Assembly (NCBI RefSeq): GCF_015207395.1
Contig: NZ_JADEWX010000014.1
Span: 1 to 64,000 of the forward strand
DNA length: 64,000 nucleotides
Direction: 5' to 3'
From: Nodosilinea sp. LEGE 07088
GTDB taxonomy: Bacteria; Cyanobacteriota; Cyanobacteriia; Phormidesmidales; Phormidesmidaceae
Part shown: positions 52,012 to 60,823 of the stretch, in pieces
Numbering within the stretch: position 1 is the stretch's first letter
Layout: every line of letters begins with the position of its first letter
The notes under the pieces: model-generated
What the model was told of the DNA's origin: nothing
Databases searched by the model: none
Seen by the model: only the letters and a program-made list of their open reading frames with translations
Position numbers and translations under genes: made by a program

Positions 52012-53064
52012 GTGTGGATCACCTCTTCGCTGACAACTGCTATTACCCCAACAGCGATCGCCCTGGGGAACTTTGATGGTGTGCATTTAGGCCACCAGGC
52101 TGTGATCGAGCCCGTGGCACCGGCATTTGGCCATGGGGTTGAGCCAGTGATCGAAGGGGCTAGCCATGGGTTTGGGTTACAGGGCTTTAGCGATCGCCAA
52201 GACAGGCAGCCCAATCTCGATCGAGACGGGCACCAATCGGTTGATCCCACGGCAGCACCCATGCCCACGGTGATGACTTTTTTCCCTCATCCCCAGGAGT
52301 TTTTTTCGGGTCGGCCCCGTCCGCTACTGACGCCGCTGCCCGAAAAAGCCACCCAGATTAGTCGTCTGGGCATTGGTCAACTGCTGCTGCTGCCCTTCAC
52401 TCAGCACCTGGCCGATTTATCACCCGAGGCCTTTGTCGAACAACTGCTGGTACAAAAACTGCGGGTGCAATACATCAGCGTGGGCAAAGACTTCTGCTTT
52501 GGCAAGCGGCGCCAGGGCACGGTTGATGACCTCAAAACCCTGGCCCAACGCCACGGAGTGCAGGTGCATATTGCCCCATTAACCTGCTTGGGCACCGAAC
52601 GCATCAGCAGTTCTCGTATTCGCCAGGCTTTAGAGACAACCGATCTAAGCCTTGTGAAGCAGCTGCTAGGACGCCCCTATAGCCTAGTGGGCCGAGTCGT
52701 CAGAGGGCAGCGTCTAGGCCATACCCTAGGCTTTCCCACCGCTAATTTACAGTTGCCCAACGACAAATTTTTGCCCCCTAATGGTGTCTATAGCGTGTGG
52801 GTGCAGGGAGCGATCGCTGCACCCTATCCTCTATTGCCAGCCGTGATGAATTTGGGCCATCGACCCACGGTCAACGGGGTCACGCTCACCGCTGAAGTGC
52901 ATTTGCTCAACTGGACGGGCGACCTCTATGGCAAAACCCTAGAAGTTTATCTGCACGGCTTTTTGCGACCCGAGCAAAAATTTGAGTCGCTCGACGGTCT
53001 CAAAGGCCAGATTCAGCACGACTGCCAGCGCGCGCTGGGCGAACTGGCCCAATCGCCAGCTTGA
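52012..53064 (+). CDS. ribF: Bifunctional riboflavin kinase/FAD synthetase
   Basis: 350 residues. N-terminal adenylyltransferase: [11 protein letters not shown] (19-29), [11 protein letters not shown] (88-98), the ISSSRIR motif near 198 and [12 protein letters not shown]. The C-terminal flavokinase has [27 protein letters not shown] and [10 protein letters not shown]. It makes FMN and FAD. Between the HxGH motif and the FFPHP strand there is an atypical insertion of about 50 residues (33-82), Gly/Asp/His/Gln-rich, [15 protein letters not shown] and so on, that ordinary RibF lacks. It does not break the frame. Confidence 0.93.
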   Translation: MWITSSLTTAITPTAIALGNFDGVHLGHQAVIEPVAPAFGHGVEPVIEGASHGFGLQGFSDRQDRQPNLDRDGHQSVDPTAAPMPTVMTFFPHPQEFFSGRPRPLLTPLPEKATQISRLGIGQLLLLPFTQHLADLSPEAFVEQLLVQKLRVQYISVGKDFCFGKRRQGTVDDLKTLAQRHGVQVHIAPLTCLGTERISSSRIRQALETTDLSLVKQLLGRPYSLVGRVVRGQRLGHTLGFPTANLQLPNDKFLPPNGVYSVWVQGAIAAPYPLLPAVMNLGHRPTVNGVTLTAEVHLLNWTGDLYGKTLEVYLHGFLRPEQKFESLDGLKGQIQHDCQRALGELAQSPA

Positions 53065-53215
53065 GCGGGTTATTAGTCCTCACTAGTAGGCAGTTGGGGA
53101 GCGATCAGGGCATCATAATCCTAACTACACCAAACGCCAGTCGCAGGGCAGACCTGTATCTGCGGGTCAGCGATCGCCATCAAACTGGACTGGGTTATTG
53201 CAAGGGTCACACAGC

Positions 53216-54124
53216 ATGCGCGATCGGATTGAAACACTCATTCAAAATTTAGACAAAACCATCGTTGGCAAATCTGACTCGATTCGGCTGGTATTGGTGG
53301 CCCTGTTTTCGGGCGGGCACGCCCTGCTCGAAGATGTGCCCGGAGTGGGCAAAACCCTATTGGCTAAGTCCCTCGCCCGCTGCATCGACGGCAGGTTCCA
53401 GCGCATTCAATGCACCCCCGACCTGTTGCCCACCGATGTCACCGGTACCAACATTTGGAACCCCAGCAGCGGCGAGTTTCAGTTTCTGCCGGGGCCGGTG
53501 TTTGCCAATATTCTGCTGGCCGATGAGATCAACCGGGCCACCCCCCGCACCCAGTCGGCACTACTGGAGGTGATGGAAGAACACCAGGTCACCCTCGACG
53601 GGCTGTCACGCCCGGTACCCAATCCGTTTTTTGTTATCGCCACCCAGAATCCGGTGGAATATCAGGGTACCTTTCCGCTGCCCGAAGCCCAGATGGATCG
53701 CTTTGCCCTGTCGTTTAGTCTCGGCTACCCCAACCAAAGCGAGGAGCTGAGCATGCTGCAGCGGCTGGGTGGTGGGGCATCTCCCCACGATATTCAACCC
53801 TGCATTACCCTCGATGAGGTGTTGGCTTTACGGGGAGAATGCGCCCAGGTGACGGTGGAGGAATCGCTGCAACGCTACGTCTTAGACCTGGTAAGGGCTA
53901 CCCGCAACCACAGTGACATTACCCTAGGGGTGAGTCCGCGAGGGTCGGTGGCCTTCTATCGGGCGATGCAGGCCTTAGCCTACCTGGAGGGACGCAGCTA
54001 CGCCATACCCGACGACGCCAAGCAGTTGGCCCCCCACGTGCTGGCCCATCGGCTCATACCAGCGGGCCACTATCGGCCCCAGCAACTAATAGCCGATCTG
54101 CTAGACACCGTGCCAATTCCATAG
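53216..54124 (+). CDS. MoxR-family AAA+ ATPase
   Basis: 302 residues from ATG 53216 (MRDRIETLIQ). Walker A GVGKT in EDVPGVGKTLLAKSL (near residue 50), Walker B NILLADEINRATP, sensor 1 FFVIATQNPVEYQGTFPLPEAQMDRF, and a C-terminal lid domain. MoxR ATPases act as chaperones that help assemble or insert metal into protein complexes, usually with von Willebrand-A proteins encoded nearby. None is in the window. The gene stands 151 bases after ribF and may have its own promoter. Confidence 0.9.
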   Translation: MRDRIETLIQNLDKTIVGKSDSIRLVLVALFSGGHALLEDVPGVGKTLLAKSLARCIDGRFQRIQCTPDLLPTDVTGTNIWNPSSGEFQFLPGPVFANILLADEINRATPRTQSALLEVMEEHQVTLDGLSRPVPNPFFVIATQNPVEYQGTFPLPEAQMDRFALSFSLGYPNQSEELSMLQRLGGGASPHDIQPCITLDEVLALRGECAQVTVEESLQRYVLDLVRATRNHSDITLGVSPRGSVAFYRAMQALAYLEGRSYAIPDDAKQLAPHVLAHRLIPAGHYRPQQLIADLLDTVPIP

Positions 54125-54225
54125 TTTGGGGGGGCTGGCAAGGCGGAAAATTTCCTCGAGAATTGGTGGTTTTTATAACCAAACAGCCCATAATAGGGGC
54201 GGTGAACTGAAGGAACGCTATCTCT

Positions 54226-54480
54226 ATGCCCAGAACGCCCAGTGAGTACATCATTCACATGCTGTTTGATGGCGGCCACCACGAAGAGGTGCGCTTCTCT
54301 TCTATTCAAGATTTTCAAAAGTGGTATAGCGGCGAGTTGATGCCTAAGGCCACCTCTGAGGAGTTTATTACGGTGCCGCTGCCCAAGGTTAACCCCGGTG
54401 AGTACATGGTGATTCGCCCCTCCCGCCTGAGCGCTATTCGAGTAGAGCCCGTGTTTAGCTCTAGCGTTGAACGATTTTAA
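54226..54480 (+). CDS. Small conserved protein overlapping mltA
   Basis: 84 residues, soluble: MPRTPSEYIIHMLFDGGHHEEVRF, then FQKWYSGELMPKATSEEFITVPL and NPGEYMVIRPSRLSAIRVEPVF. No known motif. Its TAA shares a base with the mltA ATG (TAATG at 54478-54482), so translation is coupled. A fast-read interpretation as a small regulator or stability partner of MltA is only inference. Confidence 0.75.
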   Translation: MPRTPSEYIIHMLFDGGHHEEVRFSSIQDFQKWYSGELMPKATSEEFITVPLPKVNPGEYMVIRPSRLSAIRVEPVFSSSVERF

Positions 54481-55706
54481 TGGGCAGTTGGGTGTGGTTG
54501 AGTAACGCTCTATTGAGCGCTGGTTTAGGCGCTGGGTTATCGCTAGCGATATCCGGCTTCATGCTGCCTTTGGTTGAGGCGGCTGAAGTGGAAGCGGCGG
54601 TATCGGAGCAATCCTCGACAGCGGCATCACCCGCTGTGCTGCCGTTGCGACCCCTGGCCCCTGGAGACAACGACGAGATCTGGGCCGAGCTGGCTCTACC
54701 GAGCGATCGCCAGGCGCTGCTTCAGGCTATTCACTACAGCCTTACCTACCTGGCTACGCCCAAGGCAGCGGCAGACTATCAAGCCTATCCGGTACCGGGT
54801 ATTACCCGCGATCGCGTCTGGCGCAGCCTGCAGCGCCTGCGCCAGTTGGTAACCCACAGCCCCGACGACCAGGCCTTGCAGTCTGCCCTGCGGCGTGAGT
54901 TTGTGCTCTACGAATCGATCGGTACCGATGGCGAGGGCACCGTCGCCTACACTGGCTACTTTGAACCCCAATACCGCGCTAGCACGGTACCCACCGCCGA
55001 GTACCGCTACCCGCTTTATCGCCGCCCGCCCACCTTAGAAAGCTGGCCCCAGCCTCACCCCACCCGCCTGGAACTGGAAGGGAGCGATGGCTTATCCAGC
55101 GGCCAGGGCCCCCTGGCCGGGCTAGAGCTGGTGTGGCTGGCTAGCCGACTCGAGGCGTTTTTGGTGCAGGTGCAGGGGTCAGCTAAGCTAGAACTAACCA
55201 ATGGCGACATCATGTCGGTGGGCTACGCAGGCCGCACCGAATACCCCTACACCAGCATTGGCCGGGCCTTAGTCAACGACGGCAAAATCGCCCCCGACGA
55301 TCTGTCGCTGCCCAACGTGATCGCCTACTTTGAGGCCAACCCAGCCGACTTAGATCGATACCTACCGCTCAACGAACGGTTTATTTTCTTTCGTGAAGGC
55401 GACTCAGGGGCACCCACGGGTAGCCTTAGTGTGCCGGTCACCGCCGGATATTCGATTGCTACCGATAAGACGCTACTGCCCCCGGGTGCGATCGCCGCCA
55501 TTCAGCTACCGTTGCCATATCCAACTCCCCAGGGCAGCTGGGCCAGCCGCCTCACCACTCGCCTGGTGCTCGACCAAGATACTGGCGGAGCCATCCTTGG
55601 CCCTGGCCGAGTCGATCTATTTGTTGGCTCTGGCGCTGCGGCCGGGGAACTGGCAGGGCGGATCAATACGCCAGGACGCTTATATTATCTGCTGCTACGC
55701 CCTTGA
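54480..55706 (+). CDS. mltA: Membrane-bound lytic murein transglycosylase A
   Basis: 408 residues. An N-terminal hydrophobic segment (about 8-30) serves as signal or anchor. The MltA domain has YTGYFEPQYRAS, LVQVQGSAKLELTNGDIMSVGYAGRTEYPYTSIGRAL, and the C-terminal 3D domain with DQDTGGAILGPGRVDLFVGSGAAAGELAG, which holds the catalytic Asp residues. It cuts peptidoglycan glycan strands in the periplasm. A lipobox is not obvious. Coupled to the preceding small gene by a TAATG overlap. Confidence 0.92.
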   Translation: MGSWVWLSNALLSAGLGAGLSLAISGFMLPLVEAAEVEAAVSEQSSTAASPAVLPLRPLAPGDNDEIWAELALPSDRQALLQAIHYSLTYLATPKAAADYQAYPVPGITRDRVWRSLQRLRQLVTHSPDDQALQSALRREFVLYESIGTDGEGTVAYTGYFEPQYRASTVPTAEYRYPLYRRPPTLESWPQPHPTRLELEGSDGLSSGQGPLAGLELVWLASRLEAFLVQVQGSAKLELTNGDIMSVGYAGRTEYPYTSIGRALVNDGKIAPDDLSLPNVIAYFEANPADLDRYLPLNERFIFFREGDSGAPTGSLSVPVTAGYSIATDKTLLPPGAIAAIQLPLPYPTPQGSWASRLTTRLVLDQDTGGAILGPGRVDLFVGSGAAAGELAGRINTPGRLYYLLLRP

Positions 55707-55773
55707 GATAGCCCTGTTGCCGTGGCGAGATTGCCCCTAGTCTGCCACAGTAGGGGTGTTACCCTATACGCCT

Positions 55774-57846
55774 ATGGATACTTCCTTCGCCCTCACCATC
55801 CAGATTGTGCTTACGGTGTTGGCCGGGGTTACCGCCCAGGTAATTGGAGAAATCGCCAGGGTGCCCAGCATTATTTTCCTGCTGCTGTTTGGCATTGGCT
55901 TCGGGCCAGACGGCCTTGGGCTCATTCACCCTCAGGATTTGGGAGTAGGGCTAGAGGTGATTGTGGCTCTCAGCGTCGCCCTCATTCTATTCGAGGGGGG
56001 GCTGAGCCTAGAACTGAGCGAACTGGGGCAGGTTTCGAATAGTCTGCGCAACTTGGTCACGATTGGCATTTTTGTCACCCTCATCGGTGGTGGAATGGCC
56101 GCCCACTGGCTGGGAGAGTTTCCCTGGTCGCTGGCCTTTCTCTACGCCTCGCTGGTGGTGGTAACTGGCCCCACCGTCATCAGCCCGCTGCTGCGCCAGG
56201 TCGAGGTCGATCGCAAAGTTGCCACCATCCTTGAAGGGGAAGGGGTACTGGTCGACCCGGTGGGGGCGATTTTGGCCGTAGTCGTGCTCGACATTATTCT
56301 CAATGGCGATACGGCCCCCGCCATAGTAGTGGGCGGCCTGATTTTGCGCCTGGGCATTGGCGCCTTGATTGGGGTAATCGGCGGCGGGCTCATGGGTCTG
56401 CTGCTCAAGCGCGCCAGTTTTCTCAGCGAAGATTTGCGTAACCTGGTGGTGCTGGCAGGGCTCTGGGGGCTGTTTGGGCTGGCCCAGAGCATTCGCGGCG
56501 AGTCGGGGCTGATGGCTACGGTGGTCGCGGGCATGATGGTGCGCTGGCTATCGGTGCCCGAAGAACGCCTGCTGCGCCGATTTAAGGGGCAGCTGACGGT
56601 ACTGGCGGTGTCGGTGCTGTTTATTTTGCTGGCGGCAGATTTGTCCATTGCCAGTGTGTTTGCCCTGGGTAAAGGGGCGGTATTGACTGTGCTGACCCTG
56701 ATGTTCGTAGTACGCCCGGTCAATATTTGGCTTTGCACTCGATCTAGTGACCTCAACTGGCGACAAAAGCTGTTTTTAGGCTGGGTGGCACCCCGAGGGA
56801 TTGTCTCAGCTTCGGTGGCCTCACTGTTTGCCATCTTGCTGACTGAGCGTGGCATTAGCGGGGGCGATGCCATTAAAGCCCTGGTCTTTCTCACAATTAT
56901 TTTGACAGTGCTGGTGCAGGGGCTGACGGCGCGTCTGGTGGCCCGCTGGTTGGGGATTACCAAGGCCGATGCGGTGGGAGCCGTGATTGTTGGGTACAGC
57001 CCCCTCAGCCTCTTGATCGCCCGCCTGATCAAGGAATATGGCGATCCGGTCGTGATGATCGACACTAACGAGGCCGCCAGTGCAGCTGCCGAGGAAGAAG
57101 GCATTGAGGTGCTGATTAGCAGTGCTCTCGATAGCGACGTGCTGGAGTCGGCGGGGTTAGGAAAGGCGGGAACCTTTTTGGCCATGACCAAGAACGGCGA
57201 GGTCAACGCTGTTGTCGCTCAGCGGGCGTTGGAGGAATTTCAGCCTGCTCGGGTAATTGCTGTGCTGCCGAAGGAAAAAAATCCGGGCGAGTTGCCCAAT
57301 CAGGGGCAGCTGAAGGGAGCCCAAACGCCCCGTCTAGCTATTAAGAAATGGAACACCTATTTGAGCGATGGCGAGGTGCGCCTCGGTGAAACCCATCTGC
57401 GCTCAGAGGCACCCGATCGCCAACGGGCCCACCTGGCCATGCTGACGCGTAGCGGTGCTATGCTGCCGTTGCTGGTAGAGCACGACGGGGCATTGCGGGT
57501 GGCGCTGGGGCAAGACGCCTGGGATGTAGGCGATCGCATTGTTTATCTGTGGCATGAGACTCAGCCTAAGCTGCTTAAGCAACTGGCGGGCGGCATTCAA
57601 CCCTCCCGATTAAATCTGGAGACTCTGGCTGCCGTAGAGACCATACCCCCGCAGCCGACGTCCCCTCCGGCGGTGGCCGAAACGATGGCGGCGGTGGCTC
57701 CCAAGATGCCGTCGGCCACCAGCGGGACACCAACCCCTCAACCGGTAATTCCAGAAAAAGCTCAGAAGACTGACGTCAAGCCGTCCCAGCCCCATAATCC
57801 AGCCGCAGAGCCGCCCTATCAGCAGTCTGCGCCAGCCGATGGCTAG
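55774..57846 (+). CDS. CPA1-family Na+/H+ antiporter with RCK-like tail
   Basis: 690 residues from ATG 55774 (MDTSFALTIQ; GTG 55756 also possible). Twelve or so TM helices in the first ~410 residues, including IARVPSIIFLLLFGIGFGPDG, ILFEGGLSLEL, VVTGPTVISPLLRQVEVDRKVATILEGEGVLVDPVGAILA (the conserved ion-binding GEGVLVDPVGA region) and FLGWVAPRGIVSASVASLFA. A degenerate TrkA-N/RCK-like domain follows (about 415-540). The tail is Pro-rich (about 610-690), an uncommon addition. It exchanges Na+ or K+ for protons across the membrane. Confidence 0.9.
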   Translation: MDTSFALTIQIVLTVLAGVTAQVIGEIARVPSIIFLLLFGIGFGPDGLGLIHPQDLGVGLEVIVALSVALILFEGGLSLELSELGQVSNSLRNLVTIGIFVTLIGGGMAAHWLGEFPWSLAFLYASLVVVTGPTVISPLLRQVEVDRKVATILEGEGVLVDPVGAILAVVVLDIILNGDTAPAIVVGGLILRLGIGALIGVIGGGLMGLLLKRASFLSEDLRNLVVLAGLWGLFGLAQSIRGESGLMATVVAGMMVRWLSVPEERLLRRFKGQLTVLAVSVLFILLAADLSIASVFALGKGAVLTVLTLMFVVRPVNIWLCTRSSDLNWRQKLFLGWVAPRGIVSASVASLFAILLTERGISGGDAIKALVFLTIILTVLVQGLTARLVARWLGITKADAVGAVIVGYSPLSLLIARLIKEYGDPVVMIDTNEAASAAAEEEGIEVLISSALDSDVLESAGLGKAGTFLAMTKNGEVNAVVAQRALEEFQPARVIAVLPKEKNPGELPNQGQLKGAQTPRLAIKKWNTYLSDGEVRLGETHLRSEAPDRQRAHLAMLTRSGAMLPLLVEHDGALRVALGQDAWDVGDRIVYLWHETQPKLLKQLAGGIQPSRLNLETLAAVETIPPQPTSPPAVAETMAAVAPKMPSATSGTPTPQPVIPEKAQKTDVKPSQPHNPAAEPPYQQSAPADG

Positions 57847-57981
57847 CAGTCGAGCGATCGGGGTTACACCTACTCCAGGTCAACCTTGCGGCCCTGTGTT
57901 AAACCTAGCCACCGATCTGGGTTTAGGGCGAGTGCCTGAATCTTGTGCACCTCAGCCTTGCGGACATATCTGTCAATACCT

Positions 57982-58725
57982 ATGCCATCTAACTCTGATC
58001 AATCGGTTCACTCAGGCACCCTTACCGGCATTGGTGTGGGGCCAGGCGATCCCGATCTACTGACGCTCAAAGCGCTCAAATACCTACAAAATGCTGAGGT
58101 AGTCGCCTTCCCCCAGGGGCGCGATGGTCAGCCCGGTCTAGCCCAGCGTATTATTACCCCCCACCTGGGGCAGCAGCAGCTCTTGGCTCTGAATTTTCCC
58201 TACGTGGTTGACCCCGAGCAGCTCTCAAATGCCTGGCAACGGGCGGGCGATCGGGTGTGGCAGCACCTCAGCCAGGGCCAAAACGTAGTCTTTGCCTGCG
58301 AGGGCGACCTCAGCTTCTACGGCACCTTTAACTATCTGGCTCTCAGCGTAGAACGCCGCTACCCAGGAGTAACCATCGAGCGAGTACCGGGCATTTGCTC
58401 ACCCATGGCGGCGGTCAGTGCCCTGGGCCTGCCCCTGACCGTACAGTCTGACAAGCTGGTGGTGCTGCCCGCCCTCTACTCAGTCAATGACCTCGATGCC
58501 GTATTGACCTGGGCCGACGTGGTCGTGCTGCTCAAGGTGGGGTCGGTATACAGCCAGGTATGGGCTCTGCTCCAGCAGCGACAGCTCTTAGAGCACAGCT
58601 GGGTCATCGTCGAGGCCACCCAGCCCGGCCAGCGCATCTATCGCCCCTTGACTCTCTACCCGGGTCTGACACTGCCCTACTTTTCCCTCATGGTCATAAG
58701 GTCGGGGGCAAATCCGCTACCCTAG
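57982..58725 (+). CDS. cobI: Precorrin-2 C20-methyltransferase
   Basis: 247 residues from ATG 57982 (MPSNSDQS); an upstream in-frame ATG at 57943 adds 13 residues. Tetrapyrrole methylase fold: GIGVGPGDPDLLTLKALKYL (SAM-binding glycine loop), VVFACEGDLSFYGTFNYLA and RVPGICSPMAAVSALGLPL. It methylates precorrin-2 at C20 with SAM in cobalamin synthesis. It stands alone here with no neighbouring cob/cbi gene, and no cobalamin riboswitch was recognised upstream. Confidence 0.92.
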   Translation: MPSNSDQSVHSGTLTGIGVGPGDPDLLTLKALKYLQNAEVVAFPQGRDGQPGLAQRIITPHLGQQQLLALNFPYVVDPEQLSNAWQRAGDRVWQHLSQGQNVVFACEGDLSFYGTFNYLALSVERRYPGVTIERVPGICSPMAAVSALGLPLTVQSDKLVVLPALYSVNDLDAVLTWADVVVLLKVGSVYSQVWALLQQRQLLEHSWVIVEATQPGQRIYRPLTLYPGLTLPYFSLMVIRSGANPLP

Positions 58726-58822
58726 GTTTAGACTGGAACCCGCATCCCCCAGGGTAGGTCAATACACCACACCTCCTTTATCATCCTCACTATTCAACTA
58801 TCGCGATCGCATACAGTACGGC

Positions 58823-59974
58823 ATGACTTCACTCAACCCATCCCGGTTTAACCAACTGCTTCAGCTTGTCCGTCAACCCCAGGGCATTGCAGCTCTGCTG
58901 TCCGTAGGATTTCATGTCGTGTTGTTTGCCGCTGGCCCGTCATTCTCTGGCCTCAGCCTCGCGTCGCCAGGGGAAGCTGAGGCCAGAGAAGAAGAACGTC
59001 AGGTGCCGCTGATTGACCTCACCCCTGAGGAACAGAGCCGCCTACCTGACTTCTCGTCTCCCGCCTACTCATTTTTCCCAGAGCAAGACAACGATCTCTA
59101 CAGCGTATTCCCACCGTCGGGCGACAGTTTACCCTTCAACCCCGGCGCAGAGTTTGGCAGCTTGCCGTCGTTTCCTGCCCCCCAGCCACCGTCTAGCTCG
59201 CTGCCAACGACTATTTCACCCTTTGGCCGATCGTCGATTGTGCTGCCATCGCGGCGGTCTCCCCGCCCGCCTAGCTCTAACAGTAGGTCGTCAGGGCGGT
59301 CCTCGACCCCAGCTCCAGACTCAGATTCTGCTACTCCGGCGACGCCCCCAGCAGTAGACGACACCTCCGCCGCAAATGCCAACGGCAGCGCCGATGATCT
59401 CATCCCTGATGCTGCCGGTGAACCCCATAACGAGACTACCCCCACCGACTCTACCAATGCTCCCGATACAGAAGCGCAACGAGCCAACGAACTGCTGGCT
59501 CGGGTAGAGTACGATGACGCCCAAACCCGCCCCGACGACGTCGAGATCGCTAAGGCGGCCTGGCTCGAAACGGTGCAAGAAGAACTCGGCGATAACCTGG
59601 CCCAGGCCCCAGAGCCCATTACCTTAAAGGTGCCCTACAACGGTAGGCTATGCCTATCGCCCGAGCCTACCGATGGGCTCCTGGGACTCATCGGGCTGCC
59701 CGACGATGAAACTGACGGCCTTAAACTCTGGACGGCAGTTCTCAAGAGCACTGGCTATCCATTTTTAAATCAGGCTGCTGGGCAAGCCCTACAGGAACTA
59801 GCCCAGCCAGTTGAGCCCCAGGCCGATAACGAGAGTGGCACCCTTGAGCCCAATACCCTTTACCAGGTCGTGCTGGAGGTAGAGTACGACAGCCAAAGCT
59901 GTATCACCCGCGAAGCGCTGCTGCAATCCCGCACAGCTGATCATGATGACCCCAATGAAGCCCCCGCAGAGTAG
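58823..59974 (+). CDS. TonB-like-architecture protein, unknown function
   Basis: 383 residues. One short hydrophobic segment near residues 20-40 (GIAALLSVGFHVVLFAAG) is followed by a long Ser/Pro-rich, low-complexity region (about 60-200) and a globular C-terminus (about 240-370). The C-terminus includes ITLKVPYNGRLCLSPEP and LYQVVLEVEYDSQSCITREALL. The plan resembles TonB (anchor, Pro-rich linker, C-terminal domain), but TonB sequence motifs are not evident. Two Cys (in GRLCLSP and QSCITRE) might form a disulfide. No TonB-dependent receptor or ExbB/D is nearby. Confidence 0.7.
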   Translation: MTSLNPSRFNQLLQLVRQPQGIAALLSVGFHVVLFAAGPSFSGLSLASPGEAEAREEERQVPLIDLTPEEQSRLPDFSSPAYSFFPEQDNDLYSVFPPSGDSLPFNPGAEFGSLPSFPAPQPPSSSLPTTISPFGRSSIVLPSRRSPRPPSSNSRSSGRSSTPAPDSDSATPATPPAVDDTSAANANGSADDLIPDAAGEPHNETTPTDSTNAPDTEAQRANELLARVEYDDAQTRPDDVEIAKAAWLETVQEELGDNLAQAPEPITLKVPYNGRLCLSPEPTDGLLGLIGLPDDETDGLKLWTAVLKSTGYPFLNQAAGQALQELAQPVEPQADNESGTLEPNTLYQVVLEVEYDSQSCITREALLQSRTADHDDPNEAPAE

Positions 59975-60134
59975 TGTTGGCCCACGCCAGAATCTGACGG
60001 TTTGTAGCCGTTATTGAGCTTAGCGTTTGGGCTCTTTTACTGTTGCATTCTTTAAAGTGTCTCTGCCCTGGGCTCACCCCAAACCCTTGCTTCTAGGGTA
60101 AAAGCGTAATCTCACTACACGCAGGAGCCACACT

Positions 60135-60416
60135 ATGGGCGCCATCAAGTCTTCTCGGGGTCACAGTTCAGCCTGGGTTGTGCAGACCTGGGTTTCGTTT
60201 GCGTTGTCGATAGGTGGTTTATCGCTGGGCATTCTCTGCCTGCCAGTCGATGCTTGGGTCAAGGGCTATATGGGTATGGGCACAGCCTTTGCCCTGGGGT
60301 CTACAGCTAGCCTGGCGAAAACCGTGCGCGATCTGCACGAGGACAAACAAATTACTGCTCGTATTGACGAGGCCAAGGTAGAAAGACTCCTGGCTGAACA
60401 TCATCCCCTGAAGTAA
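60135..60416 (+). CDS. YiaA/YiaB-family two-helix membrane protein
   Basis: 93 residues. Two hydrophobic segments (about 14-36 and 45-65) with the family pattern WVVQTWVSFALSIGGLSLGILCLPVDAWVKGYMGMGTAFALGSTASLAKTVRDLHED. The tail is charged. Inner-membrane protein of unknown role; conserved in many cyanobacteria. Starts MGAIKSSRGH with GGAG at 60124-60127. Confidence 0.85.
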   Translation: MGAIKSSRGHSSAWVVQTWVSFALSIGGLSLGILCLPVDAWVKGYMGMGTAFALGSTASLAKTVRDLHEDKQITARIDEAKVERLLAEHHPLK

Positions 60417-60823
60417 GGTGCGTTTAAGGGATCGCTTTACCGTCCCCATGAGCGAGCGGTGGCTCAATTTCTGGCCAGATAAAGCCCAGCTTTTTGCCCT
60501 GCCTAATTAGCTGCAAACGCTCTGCGATGGCAGTGCCCTAGACTTCATCGACCCGGGTACGCGAACTCGGCCCACTGGGCGGTCGCGGAGAGACACCGGA
60601 TAGGTATTTAGTTGGAGCACTCTAAACGCGAATCTTGGCCTGACAATCACCCCGTTTGATCAGCCAGTTCTCCGGTCAGTATGGCCATTCCAAGAATTTG
60701 CTTTTTCCCCTTAACCGTAGAGCGTACTCCATAGTTTATGCTACTTGATATACATCTTAATCCCATGGGCAGTGGCAACCGTGCTTCTACGGGTCTTTGG
60801 TCTACCATGGAGGATGGCTACCG
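60417..60823. other. Intergenic region upstream of RND efflux genes
   Basis: 407 bases with no credible gene. A 20-codon frame (ATG 60448 to 60510) has no supporting evidence. An AT-rich stretch at about 60729-60765 may hold the promoter of the efflux operon. Confidence 0.45.

Noticed and set aside
57847-57981. Possible cobalamin riboswitch before cobI
   Set aside because: The conserved B12-box (GCCACTG-type) and surrounding stems could not be found in this short gap.
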